Source: Opacimonas viscosa
GTDB lineage: Bacteria; Pseudomonadota; Gammaproteobacteria; Enterobacterales; Alteromonadaceae
DNA length: 64,000 nucleotides
NCBI RefSeq assembly: GCF_024199005.1
Contig: NZ_JANATA010000003.1
Span: forward strand, 86,450 to 150,449
Direction of reading: 5' to 3'
The first letter of the stretch is position 1, and the number at the start of each line of letters is the position of its first letter. A program made the translations under genes and the position numbers. Below the pieces are notes generated by a model. That model ran no database searches and was not told the origin of the DNA. It saw nothing but the letters and a program-made list of their open reading frames with translations. Shown here one piece after another: positions 37,646 to 47,788 of this stretch.

Positions 37646-38583
37646 TTAAAAAAATAGCCGTTTTGTTAGGCGGAACGTCTGCCGAGCGAGAGGTCTCATT
37701 GGCTTCCGGTACCGCTGTTGCGCGCGCACTAACAACATTACAACTCCCACACATAGAGTTCGATACTGCCAAGCGCCAACTGCATGAATTAGTAGAGGAA
37801 GGTGTGAGTCACGCTTTTATCATGTTGCATGGTCGTGGAGGTGAAGATGGCACCGTCCAAGGAGCCTTAGAATTTATGGAGATCCCTTATACGGGTACAG
37901 GTGTTTTAGGTTCTGCATTATGCATGGATAAAGTACGTACTAAACAAATCTGGCAAGCATTGGGATTACCCACTGCCGGCTATCAAGAAGTCCGAAGACC
38001 TCTGGAGTTAGCTGAAGCTAAAGCGTGTTTAGAGCAACTATCTGGTCAGGTAATGGTCAAACCAAGCCATGAAGGTTCCAGTATCGGAATGGCAAAAGTA
38101 GATACCGCTGAAGATTTAGTAAAAGCGGTAGCAACAGCCTTGCTCATTGATGACTCCGTGTTGATTGAATCTTATATTAATGGGCCAGAATACACTGTCG
38201 CAATTCTTGGTGATAAGGCTTTACCGAGTATTAAAATGGCAACGCCAAATGCATTTTATGATTATGAGGCAAAGTACCAAAATAGTACGACTGAGTATTT
38301 TTGTCCAAGCGGTTTAAGTGCCGAACAAGAAGTAATCTTGGGTGATTTGTGCATCGCTGCATTTAATGCAGCCTCAGCTAAAGGTTGGGGACGAGTAGAT
38401 GTCATGCAAAATGAACAAGGCGAATTTATTTTATTAGAAGTCAATACTGTGCCAGGGATGACTGAAAAAAGTTTAGTACCCAAAGCAGCCGCCCAAGCAG
38501 GACTGGATTTTACCCAATTAGTAGCCACGATTATTCAGCAAGCGTTTCAGGTTGAAATGCAACACATAGGCAGTACTGAATGA
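37642..38583 (+). CDS. ddlB: D-alanine--D-alanine ligase
   Basis: A 313-residue ATP-grasp ligase that makes the D-Ala-D-Ala used by MurF. KIAVLLGGTSAEREVSLASG is the family start, then HGRGGEDGTVQGALE, TGTGVLGSALCMDKVRTK, and the metal site GWGRVDVMQNEQGEFILLEV followed by NTVPGMTEKSLVPKAA. Length is near E. coli DdlB (306). The ATG overlaps the murG stop and the TGA overlaps the ftsQ start, so it is translated as part of the block. Confidence 0.96.
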   Translation: MIKKIAVLLGGTSAEREVSLASGTAVARALTTLQLPHIEFDTAKRQLHELVEEGVSHAFIMLHGRGGEDGTVQGALEFMEIPYTGTGVLGSALCMDKVRTKQIWQALGLPTAGYQEVRRPLELAEAKACLEQLSGQVMVKPSHEGSSIGMAKVDTAEDLVKAVATALLIDDSVLIESYINGPEYTVAILGDKALPSIKMATPNAFYDYEAKYQNSTTEYFCPSGLSAEQEVILGDLCIAAFNAASAKGWGRVDVMQNEQGEFILLEVNTVPGMTEKSLVPKAAAQAGLDFTQLVATIIQQAFQVEMQHIGSTE

Positions 38584-39308
38584 CGCATAACACTGAACAT
38601 ACAGACCATGCCACTGATGCACGAGCCCGTTCTTTCGGGTTAGCTTTTTTGCTGGCAGTGTGTTTTGGTTTAGCGGTAGGTGCAGTGCAATTGTGGCAGT
38701 GGATGATGGATGCCCAAAAAACACCTATTCATCAAATACAGATAACGGGCAAGACGTCATATATTGATGAAACATTGTTAAGAGCCGTTATTAGAGCGCA
38801 AAATAAAGCGAGTTTTTTTGCTTTAAATATTGATGAAGTGCATCAGCAAGTGGTCAGTCAACCTTGGATTTACCAAGCATCCGTTAGGAAAAAATGGCCC
38901 AACACATTACAAGTCTTTGTGGTAGAACAAGAGCCTGTTGCGCATTGGAATAACGATTTATTGATCAACGCCCAAGGGCAACCATTTGCAGGTAAAGTAA
39001 AATTAGCAGGGTTACCTGAGTTGTATGGTCCAAATGGCGCCGAGAAAACAGCACTTTCAGGCTTGAACTCGATGCGTTTATTGCTTAAAAGTCAAAATAT
39101 GGACGTTAAATCTTTGATTTTGACCGAGCGCTTTGCTTGGCAAGTGACATTAGACAACGGTATCCAGTTGAACTTGGGGCGACAAGAATTTATTAATAGG
39201 TTACAACGCTTTGTCAATCTTTACCCACTCTTGGAAAGTCAAGGTAAGCCCATTAAGTATGTGGACTTACGCTATGACACAGGTGCGGCAGTGGGTTGGC
39301 AGGTTTAA
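38580..39308 (+). CDS. ftsQ: Cell division protein FtsQ
   Basis: A 242-residue bitopic division protein: short cytoplasmic tail, membrane span at about 20-42 (AFLLAVCFGLAVGAVQLWQW), then a POTRA domain beginning IHQIQITGKTSYIDETLLRA and the beta domain with VRKKWPNTLQVFVVEQEPVA. FtsQ joins FtsL and FtsB and regulates FtsWI. It overlaps ddl by four bases and is followed by ftsA after 25 bases. Confidence 0.93.
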   Translation: MTHNTEHTDHATDARARSFGLAFLLAVCFGLAVGAVQLWQWMMDAQKTPIHQIQITGKTSYIDETLLRAVIRAQNKASFFALNIDEVHQQVVSQPWIYQASVRKKWPNTLQVFVVEQEPVAHWNNDLLINAQGQPFAGKVKLAGLPELYGPNGAEKTALSGLNSMRLLLKSQNMDVKSLILTERFAWQVTLDNGIQLNLGRQEFINRLQRFVNLYPLLESQGKPIKYVDLRYDTGAAVGWQV

Positions 39309-39333
39309 GTAGTAGAAATTTCAGGGTTCAAAA

Positions 39334-40563
39334 ATGTCAAAAGTGGAAAGTGGCAATATTATTTTCGGTTTGGATGTGGGAACACACCAAATAAAAGCGC
39401 TCGCGGGTGAAGTTCTGGCGGATGGTTTTATCAATATTGTGGGAGTTGGCACTCATCCTGCTAAAGGAATGGACAAAGGAGGAGTAAACGATCTAAACCT
39501 CGTCGCTCAGTCCATTCAAAAAGCGGTGAATGAAATGGAAGTCTTTGCTAATTGTAAAGCCTCAAGTGTGAATTTAGCGATAACAGGCCGCCATGTTCAA
39601 TGTCAAAATGAAAGTGGTATGGTGCCGATTAATCATCATGAAGTTGATCAAGATGATATTGATAATGTCATCCATGCTGCTCGGTCCGTACCCATTCCCG
39701 CTGAACGCAGGATATTGCACGTTCTTCCCCAGGAATACTCTGTTGATGTACAAGAACGGGTAAAAAATCCTATGGGCATGTCAGGTGTCCGGATGGAGGC
39801 GAATGTGCACATGATTACGTGTGCAGATGACATGGCAAAAAACTATATTAAATGCACTGACCGAGCTGAAATAAAGGTTGAGCAAATGGTATTTTCTGCT
39901 TTAGCATCGAGTTACTCAGTGTTGACAGATGATGAGCGAGAGTTAGGTGTCTGTGTGGTTGATATTGGTGCTGGGACCATTGATTTAGTGATATACGCCG
40001 AAGGAGCTATTCGACATAGTGCAGTTATTCCTGTAGCCGGGAATCAAATTACGGGTGATATCGCAAAAATATTTAGAACACCGATTAACAACGCCGAAGC
40101 ATTAAAAGTGAAATATGCCTGTGCATTAAAAGATATGGTGAACCAAGAGCAAACGATTCAAGTTCCGAGCGTTGGCGGACGTGAAGCAAGGAACATGGCA
40201 AGACACACGTTAGCTGAGGTGATTGAGCCAAGATATCAAGAAATTTTTGAACTGGTACGCGACCAAATCCGTTCTAGTGGTTTAGATGAGCAAATTGCTG
40301 CAGGGCTAGTTTTGACTGGTGGAAGTGCAAAAATGGAAGGGGCAGTTGAGTTTGCAGAAGAAATTTTTCAGATGCCGGTGCGTATTGGCAAACCTTTACA
40401 AGTAAAAGGTTTAACAGATTATGTCAATGATCCATCAATGGCAGTAGCAACTGGTTTATTACAATATGGCAGAGCAGAACTGGATGAGACTCAAACCATA
40501 CAGAAAATGCCAGAAGAAAGTGTATTTAAAAGAATAAAAGCCTGGTTTAAGGGCGAATTTTAA
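39334..40563 (+). CDS. ftsA: Cell division protein FtsA
   Basis: A 409-residue actin-like protein that ties FtsZ to the membrane. Phosphate loop IFGLDVGTHQIKALAGEV, second loop CVVDIGAGTIDLVIYAEG, adenosine loop LTGGSAKMEGAVEFAEEIF, and the C-terminal amphipathic membrane-binding helix SVFKRIKAWFKGEF are present. The 1C domain, in the usual FtsA place, covers residues about 85-165. It is 25 bases after ftsQ and 41 before ftsZ. Confidence 0.97.
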   Translation: MSKVESGNIIFGLDVGTHQIKALAGEVLADGFINIVGVGTHPAKGMDKGGVNDLNLVAQSIQKAVNEMEVFANCKASSVNLAITGRHVQCQNESGMVPINHHEVDQDDIDNVIHAARSVPIPAERRILHVLPQEYSVDVQERVKNPMGMSGVRMEANVHMITCADDMAKNYIKCTDRAEIKVEQMVFSALASSYSVLTDDERELGVCVVDIGAGTIDLVIYAEGAIRHSAVIPVAGNQITGDIAKIFRTPINNAEALKVKYACALKDMVNQEQTIQVPSVGGREARNMARHTLAEVIEPRYQEIFELVRDQIRSSGLDEQIAAGLVLTGGSAKMEGAVEFAEEIFQMPVRIGKPLQVKGLTDYVNDPSMAVATGLLQYGRAELDETQTIQKMPEESVFKRIKAWFKGEF

Positions 40564-40604
40564 ATTTATAAGTTGTATAATAACGACATAAATTGGAGAG
40601 CAAT

Positions 40605-41732
40605 ATGTTTGAATTAATAGACGACGATAGTTCAGAAGCGGTCATCAAAGTCATCGGTGTTGGCGGTGGCGGCGGTAATGCTGTAGAACACATGGTAAAA
40701 AATACGGTTGAGGGAGTTCAATTCATCTCTATCAACACAGATGCTCAGGTACTTAAAAAGTCAAATGCTGACACCATATTACAAATCGGTAATAACGTCA
40801 CTAAGGGCCTTGGTGCTGGTGCTGATCCAAATGTTGGACGTGAAGCAGCCCATGAAGACCGTGAAACTATTCGCCAAAGCATTGATGGTGCCGATATGGT
40901 ATTCATTACTGCTGGTATGGGTGGTGGTACTGGTACTGGTGCAGCCCCAGAAGTGGCAAAGATTGCCCGTGAAATGGGTATCTTAAGTGTTGCAGTTGTG
41001 ACACGTCCGTTCCCATTTGAAGGTAAGAAACGTAACTCTTATGCATCACAAGGGATTGATGAATTAGCCAAACATGTTGATTCACTCATTACTATTCCAA
41101 ATGAAAAACTCTTAAAAGTTTTGGGTAAGGGGACACCTTTATTGAAAGCTTTTGAGGCAGCTAATGATGTGTTACTGGGTTCAGTTCGCGGTATTGCTGA
41201 GTTGATTACCACCGAAGGTTTAGTCAATGTCGATTTCGCGGATGTGAAAACAGTGATGTCAGAAATGGGTACTGCAATGATGGGTACCGGAACTGCTTCA
41301 GGTGAAGATCGTGCTGAAGAAGCTGCTAGCCAAGCAATTGCTTGCCCGCTGTTAGAAGATATCGATTTATCTGGTGCACGTGGCATTTTGGTCAACATCA
41401 CAGCTGGTCCTGATTTTGCGATTGATGAATTTGAAACCGTTGGTAATGCAGTGCGTGCCTTCGCATCAGAAAATGCGACTGTTGTTGTGGGTACTGTGAT
41501 TGATATGGAAATGGAATCAGAGATCCGAGTTACAGTTGTTGCGACTGGTATTGGCCAAGATAAGCCTGAAATATCGCTAGTTACACCAGATACTCCGGTA
41601 CGTACAAGTGCAGTCAGTCACTCGTCTTCAGTGCCTAGTGGTAATGCTCAAACAGCAACAAAACTAGAAGCGGAAGATGAAGATTTGGAATATTTAGATA
41701 TTCCAGCATTTTTGCGTAAACAAGCAGACTAA
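40605..41732 (+). CDS. ftsZ: Cell division GTPase FtsZ
   Basis: A 375-residue tubulin homologue that forms the division ring. The GTP-binding glycine loop GGGTGTGAAPEVAKIARE, the N-terminal VIGVGGGGGNAVEHM and the T7-loop region NVDFADVKTVMSEMG are intact. After a short variable linker the conserved C-terminal peptide DLEYLDIPAFLRKQ binds FtsA, ZipA and ZapD. ZapD is also encoded in this window. ATG 40605 follows GGAGAG; an in-frame TTG at 40593 is within that site and is rejected. Confidence 0.98.
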   Translation: MFELIDDDSSEAVIKVIGVGGGGGNAVEHMVKNTVEGVQFISINTDAQVLKKSNADTILQIGNNVTKGLGAGADPNVGREAAHEDRETIRQSIDGADMVFITAGMGGGTGTGAAPEVAKIAREMGILSVAVVTRPFPFEGKKRNSYASQGIDELAKHVDSLITIPNEKLLKVLGKGTPLLKAFEAANDVLLGSVRGIAELITTEGLVNVDFADVKTVMSEMGTAMMGTGTASGEDRAEEAASQAIACPLLEDIDLSGARGILVNITAGPDFAIDEFETVGNAVRAFASENATVVVGTVIDMEMESEIRVTVVATGIGQDKPEISLVTPDTPVRTSAVSHSSSVPSGNAQTATKLEAEDEDLEYLDIPAFLRKQAD

Positions 41733-41735
41733 TAT

Positions 41736-41764
41736 TTGACTGTTAACTGGTATGACCATATAAT
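41736..41764 (+). promoter_or_regulatory. Strong sigma-70 promoter for lpxC
   Basis: TTGACT at 41736-41741 and a perfect TATAAT at 41759-41764 are separated by exactly 17 bases, just after the ftsZ stop. Transcription would start about 20 bases before the lpxC ATG. This gives lpxC an own promoter in addition to read-through from ftsZ. Confidence 0.8.
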
Positions 41765-41791
41765 ATGCCTCCAGTTTTAAAGGGTTAAGCG

Positions 41792-42709
41792 ATGATTAGA
41801 CAGCGTACCATCAAACATTCTGTACAAGAGACAGGAATTGGCTTACACAAAGGCGAAAAAGTGACTATGACTTTGCGCCCAGCACCTGCCAACACAGGTA
41901 TTGTGTTTCGCCGAGTTGATTTGCACCCGCATGTCGACATTCCTTCACGTGCTGACGCAGTAAAAGATACTGTGTTGTGTACCTGTATCAGTAATACTGA
42001 TGGCGTGACTATACATACCGTTGAACACCTAGCCTCAGCTCTCGCAGGTTTAGGTATTGACAATATCATCGTCGAAGTTAACAGTCATGAATTACCTATA
42101 ATGGATGGTAGTGCTAGCCCATTTGTTTTCCTCTTACAGTCTGCGGGCATCGAGGAATTAAATGCGCCAAAACAATTCCTTAAAATGATCAAAACGGTGC
42201 GTGTTGAGGATGGTGATAAATGGGCAGAACTTCAGCCTTATAACGGCTTCAAAGTTGATTTTGCTATAGACTTTGACCATCCAGTGATTAGTCAAACTCG
42301 TCAACATATGGAACTCGATTTTAGTTCCGATTCTTATATCGACCATGTTTCAAGAGCGCGAACTTTTGGTTTCATGCGAGACTTGGAAACGATGAACGCT
42401 ATGGATCTTGCTTTAGGTGGCTCGATGAATAATGCTGTCGCATTAGATGAGTACCGTGTGTTAAATCCTGAAGGTTTACGTTATGAAGATGAATTCCTAA
42501 AGCATAAGGTACTTGATGCCGTGGGTGATTTATATCTTGGTGGCCATAGTATTATCGGATTAATGTCAGCTTATAAAACGGGCCATGGTTTAAATAATAA
42601 ACTACTAAATGCTGTACTCACCCAAACCGATGCTTGGGAATACGTCACATATGAAGATACAGTTAATGCACCAATTCAGTATCTGAATCCTGTTTTGGGT
42701 TTTAACTAA
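41792..42709 (+). CDS. lpxC: UDP-3-O-acyl-N-acetylglucosamine deacetylase
   Basis: A 305-residue zinc enzyme catalysing the committed step of lipid A synthesis. It starts [20 protein letters not shown]; the zinc and catalytic sites are in [60 protein letters not shown] and [11 protein letters not shown]. Length equals E. coli LpxC (305). It is expressed from the promoter at 41736. In E. coli its amount is set by FtsH proteolysis through the C-terminal tail; here the tail ends NPVLGFN and differs from the E. coli end. Confidence 0.97.
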   Translation: MIRQRTIKHSVQETGIGLHKGEKVTMTLRPAPANTGIVFRRVDLHPHVDIPSRADAVKDTVLCTCISNTDGVTIHTVEHLASALAGLGIDNIIVEVNSHELPIMDGSASPFVFLLQSAGIEELNAPKQFLKMIKTVRVEDGDKWAELQPYNGFKVDFAIDFDHPVISQTRQHMELDFSSDSYIDHVSRARTFGFMRDLETMNAMDLALGGSMNNAVALDEYRVLNPEGLRYEDEFLKHKVLDAVGDLYLGGHSIIGLMSAYKTGHGLNNKLLNAVLTQTDAWEYVTYEDTVNAPIQYLNPVLGFN

Positions 42710-42793
42710 GCCTGCAAACTCAGTTAATCCTATTTTTTTCAGACGATATTCTCTAATTTTTTGTTCTTAATATGTAAATAACAGATGATTAGT

Positions 42794-42821
42794 TTGTAAT
42801 CTACTGCTTTTACGTTAAAAT
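42794..42821 (+). promoter_or_regulatory. Candidate promoter for the M23 peptidase gene and secA
   Basis: TTGTAA at 42794-42799 and TAAAAT at 42816-42821 with 16 bases between, 27 bases before the ATG of the peptidase gene. Confidence 0.45.
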
Positions 42822-42848
42822 TATGGCCTTATTTTTTTAGGTCATATT

Positions 42849-43739
42849 ATGAAATTTACTATCCAATTAGAAAAAGCAGAAAAGCGTTATGCGCTATCTT
42901 TTTCTGCACGTAAATTTTTGACCTGCTGCGTACTCGGTATCTCTTTATTACTCATCTCCAGTCGTTCAACGTTTTTACCGAATGACGAAGCTCAACGTGT
43001 TAATTTAGTTAAGCAAGGCTTGTTACAACAGCAAGTCATGATCAGTGATCTACAAGCTGAAAACACGCAATATTTAGTTTCATTGGCACAGACCATACAA
43101 AAATTAGATGCACAACTGACACAATTGAAAGTTCAGCAGCAAGTGTTAGCTGATTCAGTCAATGTAGAAATGCCAGTTCTGAAAGACGTTGGTTCTAGCA
43201 GTACTAACCCGTTGTCAGAGATTGAAAGCATTGACAATCCACTGCTTGAAAAATTAGAAAATTTAACACAGAAAATTAAAAGACAGACTGCAGAGCTCAC
43301 CGTCCTTGAAAATATTCTGTTGAATACCCATATCAATAATGAACAGCGAATCGCTGGACGACCGATACACAAAGGGTGGTTATCTTCGTACTATGGTAAA
43401 CGCAATGACCCGTTTACCGGTAAACCCGCTATGCACAAAGGCATCGATTTTGCTGGTCGCGAGGGTGATCCTGTCATAACAACGGCAGCAGGGGTAATTA
43501 CCTGGGCCGGTGAACGATATGGATATGGCAATTTGGTTGAAATAAATCATGGTAATGGCCTGGTATCAAGATACGGTCATAACCACAGTATTAATGTGCA
43601 GGTAGGTGAGGTCGTCACCAAAGGGCACACAATTGCATTATTAGGGAATACCGGGCGCTCAACAGGGGCTCATGTTCACTATGAAATCATTAAGAACGGT
43701 AAACAGATAGACCCGTTACCTTTCGTCTATCGTCAATAA
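42849..43739 (+). CDS. M23 family metallopeptidase (LytM-type), membrane-anchored
   Basis: A 296-residue protein with one N-terminal membrane span (about 24-42, [15 protein letters not shown]), a periplasmic coiled coil (about 50-160, rich in Gln, Leu and Lys) and a LytM endopeptidase domain. Zinc ligands are in [15 protein letters not shown] and [20 protein letters not shown] (H-x-H), and the catalytic region is [20 protein letters not shown]. It should cut peptidoglycan stem peptides or, as for EnvC-like proteins, act as an amidase activator. The active-site His and Asp are retained, so enzymatic activity is likely. It occupies the lpxC-secA interval where E. coli has secM. Confidence 0.9.
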   Translation: MKFTIQLEKAEKRYALSFSARKFLTCCVLGISLLLISSRSTFLPNDEAQRVNLVKQGLLQQQVMISDLQAENTQYLVSLAQTIQKLDAQLTQLKVQQQVLADSVNVEMPVLKDVGSSSTNPLSEIESIDNPLLEKLENLTQKIKRQTAELTVLENILLNTHINNEQRIAGRPIHKGWLSSYYGKRNDPFTGKPAMHKGIDFAGREGDPVITTAAGVITWAGERYGYGNLVEINHGNGLVSRYGHNHSINVQVGEVVTKGHTIALLGNTGRSTGAHVHYEIIKNGKQIDPLPFVYRQ

Positions 43740-43761
43740 TTATAACGGAATAAAAATATCC

Positions 43762-46446
43762 ATGTTTTCTTCAATCGCACGCAAAATATTTGGTAGTCGT
43801 AACGATCGTATTCTCAAAAAAATAAATAAATCAGTTAAGCTCATTGCTGCTTTAGAACCAGAGATGGAAGCATTATCCGATGCGGAACTAAAAGCAAAAA
43901 CCCAAGCTTTTCAAGCCAAAATTAAAGAAGGTATCGCATTAGATGATTTAATTATCGAAGCGTTTGCTGTCGTGCGTGAAGCGAGCAAACGTGTCTATGG
44001 AATGCGTCCATTTGATACACAGATGACTGGCGGTATTGTACTCCAGCAAGGAAAGATTGCGGAAATGAGAACTGGTGAAGGTAAAACACTCACCTCTACA
44101 TTATCGACATACTTAAACGCATTGACTGGGCGTGGTGTTCACGTCATCACTGTAAATGATTATCTAGCGCAACGTGATGCTGACTGGTCGCGTGATTTAT
44201 ATGATTTTTTAGGCCTAACGGTCGGTTGTAACATCGCTGGAATGAGTCATGACGCGAAAGTTGCGGCTTACGCATGTGATATTACTTATGGTACGAATAA
44301 CGAATTTGGTTTTGATTATTTGCGCGATAATATGGCGTTTAGTCCAGAGCATCGAGTACAACGTGGATTATTTTATGCCGTTATCGATGAGGTTGATTCC
44401 ATCCTAATTGACGAAGCGAGAACCCCATTAATCATCTCGGGTGCTGCCGAAGATAGCTCTGCTTTATACAAGCAGATCAATGCGTTAGTCCCCAAATTAA
44501 TTGAACAAGATAAAGAGGATGAAGAGGGTGAAATGGGCGATGGCCATTACACCATAGATGAAAAAGGTAAACAGGTTCATTTAACCGAAAATGGCCAAGT
44601 TTTTGTTGAAGAATTGTTATTAGAGGCCGGCGTTTTACAAGAAGGCCAGTCTTTGTTTTCATCTGCCAATATCGCATTATTACAGCATGTAAATTCTGCA
44701 TTAAAAGCGCATAAGTTGTTTGCTAAAGACGTCGACTATATCGTGAAAGATGGCGATATTGTCATTGTTGATGAACATACCGGTAGAACGATGGAAGGTC
44801 GTCGTTGGTCAGAAGGTTTACACCAAGCAGTCGAAGCGAAAGAAGGTGTCAACATTCAAAATGAAAACCAAACGTTAGCTTCAATTACTTTCCAGAATTA
44901 TTTCCGTTTGTACGAAAAACTAGGTGGTATGACGGGGACGGCTGATACTGAGGCGTTTGAGTTCCAGCATATTTACGGCTTAGAAACGGTTATTATTCCA
45001 ACAAACAGACCGATGATTCGCAACGATATGGCGGATTTAATTTATCGTACGGCGCAAGAAAAATATGAAGCCATAGTTAACGATATTCTCGTTTGTGTGG
45101 AAAAAGGCCAGCCGGTATTGGTGGGTACAGTATCGATTGAAAATTCAGAGTTAATTTCAGCGTTCTTGAAAAAACGAAAGATTAAACACAACGTACTAAA
45201 TGCTAAATTTCACGAACAGGAAGCCGACATTGTTGCCCAAGCGGGTTTACCCTCAGCTGTCACCATTGCAACTAACATGGCCGGTCGAGGAACCGATATT
45301 GTTCTTGGTGGTAATTTACAAGTTGAGTTGGCTAAATTAGCCGAAAATGACACTGAAGCGAGGGACCGTGCCAAAGCCAAATGGCAAGAGCGCCATGATG
45401 CAGTATTAGCCTCTGGTGGTTTACATATTATTGGTACAGAGCGCCATGAATCTCGCCGTATCGATAATCAGTTACGTGGTCGTTCAGGGCGTCAGGGGGA
45501 TCCTGGTTCTTCGCGTTTTTATCTTTCTTTAGAAGATGCTCTTATGCGTATTTTTGCTTCAGAAAAAATGGGCAATATGATGCAGCGTTTAGGGATGGAA
45601 GAGGGCGAAGCAATCGAGCATCCTTGGGTATCACGTGCTATTGAAAATGCTCAACGCAAGGTTGAAGGGCGTAACTTTGATATTCGTAAGCAACTTCTAG
45701 AATATGATGATGTGGCGAATGATCAGCGTAAAGTTATTTATGAGCAACGCAATGAATTGTTGAATGACGGTGATATCGGTGAAACGATTAGTGCAATTAG
45801 AAATGATGTCGTTGATGGTGTTATTAGTGCATATATCCCACCACAATCTTTAGAAGAAATGTGGGACGTGCCAGCATTAGAAGAACGTTTACGTGCCGAC
45901 TTCACACTCGATTTACCGATCCAGCAGTGGTTAGATGAAGACGATAAGTTATATGAAGAGCGTTTAAGAGATAAAATCCACGCAGAGATTGAAGGTGCAT
46001 ACCAGGCCAAGGTTGAACAAGTGGGTCCTGATGTAATGCGTCAATTTGAAAAGGCGGTTATGTTACAAAGCCTTGATAACCATTGGAAAGAACATTTAGC
46101 GGCGATGGATTATTTGCGCCAAGGTATTCATTTACGTGGTTACGCACAAAAAAATCCTAAGCAAGAATACAAACGTGAATCATTTGAACTGTTTTCTGAC
46201 ATGTTAGAAAACCTTAAAGTGGAAGTCATTAGTTTATTGAGTAAGGTTCAAGTCCAAGCTGAATCTGATGTAGAGGCCGTAGAAGAACAACGTAAAGCCG
46301 CTGCAGAACAACCTACACAAACCAATGCATCACAAGGGCAAGGTTCTGTGTCGATTGGGCGTCGTGAAGGTCCTAAAGTCGGGCGTAATGATCCTTGTCC
46401 ATGTGGGTCCGGTAAAAAATACAAGCAGTGCCACGGCAAACTGTAA
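43762..46446 (+). CDS. secA: Protein translocase ATPase SecA
   Basis: An 894-residue motor that pushes unfolded proteins through SecYEG. DEAD motor: [20 protein letters not shown] (Walker A), [20 protein letters not shown] (Walker B), [15 protein letters not shown] and the [18 protein letters not shown] region of NBD2. The C-terminal zinc finger [13 protein letters not shown] matches C-x-C-x8-C-H. All parts are intact and the length is close to E. coli SecA (901). It follows the M23 gene by 22 bases and precedes mutT. No SecM-like arrest gene is upstream. Confidence 0.98.
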   Translation: MFSSIARKIFGSRNDRILKKINKSVKLIAALEPEMEALSDAELKAKTQAFQAKIKEGIALDDLIIEAFAVVREASKRVYGMRPFDTQMTGGIVLQQGKIAEMRTGEGKTLTSTLSTYLNALTGRGVHVITVNDYLAQRDADWSRDLYDFLGLTVGCNIAGMSHDAKVAAYACDITYGTNNEFGFDYLRDNMAFSPEHRVQRGLFYAVIDEVDSILIDEARTPLIISGAAEDSSALYKQINALVPKLIEQDKEDEEGEMGDGHYTIDEKGKQVHLTENGQVFVEELLLEAGVLQEGQSLFSSANIALLQHVNSALKAHKLFAKDVDYIVKDGDIVIVDEHTGRTMEGRRWSEGLHQAVEAKEGVNIQNENQTLASITFQNYFRLYEKLGGMTGTADTEAFEFQHIYGLETVIIPTNRPMIRNDMADLIYRTAQEKYEAIVNDILVCVEKGQPVLVGTVSIENSELISAFLKKRKIKHNVLNAKFHEQEADIVAQAGLPSAVTIATNMAGRGTDIVLGGNLQVELAKLAENDTEARDRAKAKWQERHDAVLASGGLHIIGTERHESRRIDNQLRGRSGRQGDPGSSRFYLSLEDALMRIFASEKMGNMMQRLGMEEGEAIEHPWVSRAIENAQRKVEGRNFDIRKQLLEYDDVANDQRKVIYEQRNELLNDGDIGETISAIRNDVVDGVISAYIPPQSLEEMWDVPALEERLRADFTLDLPIQQWLDEDDKLYEERLRDKIHAEIEGAYQAKVEQVGPDVMRQFEKAVMLQSLDNHWKEHLAAMDYLRQGIHLRGYAQKNPKQEYKRESFELFSDMLENLKVEVISLLSKVQVQAESDVEAVEEQRKAAAEQPTQTNASQGQGSVSIGRREGPKVGRNDPCPCGSGKKYKQCHGKL

Positions 46447-46480
46447 ATTGGTAGGTGTAGTAAAATAATCGTTTACGGGT

Positions 46481-46900
46481 ATGGAGAATACTTTGAATAA
46501 AGCACACAAGCATACCGTAAACGTTGCCGTAGGTATTATTTTACGTGATACCGCATGCTTCGTCACAAAACGTAATGAGACAGTCCACCAAGGCGGTAAA
46601 TGGGAATTTCCAGGGGGTAAAGTAGAACGAGACGAAAATGTCACTGATGCCTTAGCCCGTGAGTTACGAGAAGAACTTGGGATTGACGTTATAGATTCAG
46701 AGCCCTTTATGCACATCGAACATGATTATGGCGATAAACATGTCACATTACATATTCATACCGTTTCGTCTTTTACCGGTGAACCTAGAGGATGTGAGGG
46801 GCAGCAAGGTGCATGGGTGTTGCTTGAGGATTTACAAAAGCTGCGCTTTCCAGATGCGAATAAAGCTATTATCACAAAACTAGAAGCGCAGTATTTATAA
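46481..46900 (+). CDS. mutT: 8-oxo-dGTP diphosphatase MutT
   Basis: A 139-residue Nudix hydrolase that clears oxidised guanine nucleotides. The Nudix box is complete: G-K-V-E-R-D-E-N-V-T-D-A-L-A-R-E-L-R-E-E-L-G-I fits G-x5-E-x7-R-E-U-x-E-E-x-G-U. The segment WEFPGGKVE before it and the C-terminal LRFPDANKAIITKL are MutT-like. The position directly after secA is the standard one. Two starts are possible: ATG 46481, or TTG 46493 behind GGAG at 46483-46486; the second has the better ribosome site. Confidence 0.93.
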   Translation: MENTLNKAHKHTVNVAVGIILRDTACFVTKRNETVHQGGKWEFPGGKVERDENVTDALARELREELGIDVIDSEPFMHIEHDYGDKHVTLHIHTVSSFTGEPRGCEGQQGAWVLLEDLQKLRFPDANKAIITKLEAQYL

Positions 46901-46914
46901 TCAAAACTGAACAG

Positions 46915-47787
46915 CTACCACTCAAATTTATCAGCAGTAGAAAAAGCAACGTTTGATTGTTTGTAAGCTGCTTCATTAACAAAATGTGGATAAATAGTCT
47001 TATCACCTTGTAACAATAGTTCAGAACCATCAAACATAGCAAAAATAGGCTCACCTACTGCTACTGGTTTAAAGTCACCATCGAGTAAGTTAGGGTGTAC
47101 CAGGCCAATAATCTGATCTTCTTCATCCATTGGAAATAATACAACTTCACCAAAACGATAGGTATCTACGGGCTGGCTTGTTGGTATGGCTTGTTTGTTA
47201 TAGAGGTCGACGTATGCCAAAATTATTTGTAGCATATTCTGGCATTGGGCAAAAATATCAGCTCTCGATACACCTTGTGGTTGGGCACCTATTTCCAACA
47301 TAATACCTCGCTTACCAACGGTACATAGATAAGGGTGCTCTTGGTATGGGACTTCATCTTCCAATAATATATTTGCTTCAGGCATGTGCTGTTTCAAATA
47401 TCTCGCCATCTCTCGATAAAAATCACTATCTTCAAGTACAATAAGTGTAGGCCCCATAGCAGAAGTTGTATTGTGTATATCAATAACCAGATCAGTTAAA
47501 GGGGCTTGTTTTGGACCGATTTTTTGATTCAAAATTTTTGCCAAGTTTAACTCGTACAGCATACTGTTGGAGCTTTTAAGGTTGTCGAGATGAAACTGAC
47601 GGTTAAGGTCGACATCAATAAAACGGACATTGGCGGCTATGGCTTCTGCGTTTGCTAGGATAAAAGATAAAACAATATCATCATAGTACGTGATAGGGAA
47701 ATTTTGCAGGTGTCTGACAAGTTGGATACCTGTCAGCTCGTTGCCATGTGTACCACCCACAATGGCAATTGATTGCACTTCAGGCAT
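46915..47787 (-). CDS. Aspartoacylase / succinylglutamate desuccinylase family zinc hydrolase
   Basis: A 290-residue M14-like amidohydrolase. Zinc ligands: H and E of GGTHGNELTG and His of DIHNTTSAMGPT; VDLNRQF is the substrate-arginine region; the late acidic MLEIGAQPQGV holds the general base. It resembles mammalian aspartoacylase (ASPA) more than AstE. It probably removes an acyl group from N-acyl-aspartate or a similar amino acid. I chose ATG 47787 (MPEVQSIAIV) because AAGGAAG stands eight bases before it; an ORF start at 47826 would overlap yacG by 38 bases. It lies two bases from the yacG stop, last in the leftward run pilD-coaE-zapD-yacG. Confidence 0.82.
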   Translation of the reverse strand: MPEVQSIAIVGGTHGNELTGIQLVRHLQNFPITYYDDIVLSFILANAEAIAANVRFIDVDLNRQFHLDNLKSSNSMLYELNLAKILNQKIGPKQAPLTDLVIDIHNTTSAMGPTLIVLEDSDFYREMARYLKQHMPEANILLEDEVPYQEHPYLCTVGKRGIMLEIGAQPQGVSRADIFAQCQNMLQIILAYVDLYNKQAIPTSQPVDTYRFGEVVLFPMDEEDQIIGLVHPNLLDGDFKPVAVGEPIFAMFDGSELLLQGDKTIYPHFVNEAAYKQSNVAFSTADKFEW

Positions 47788-47788
47788 G

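Noticed and set aside
41039..41401. Minus-strand ORF of 120 codons inside ftsZ
   Set aside because: It follows codon structure of ftsZ on the other strand; antisense shadow without start signal.
42849..43739. SecM-like secretion monitor upstream of secA
   Set aside because: The gene there is an M23 peptidase with full zinc site; no arrest peptide was found.
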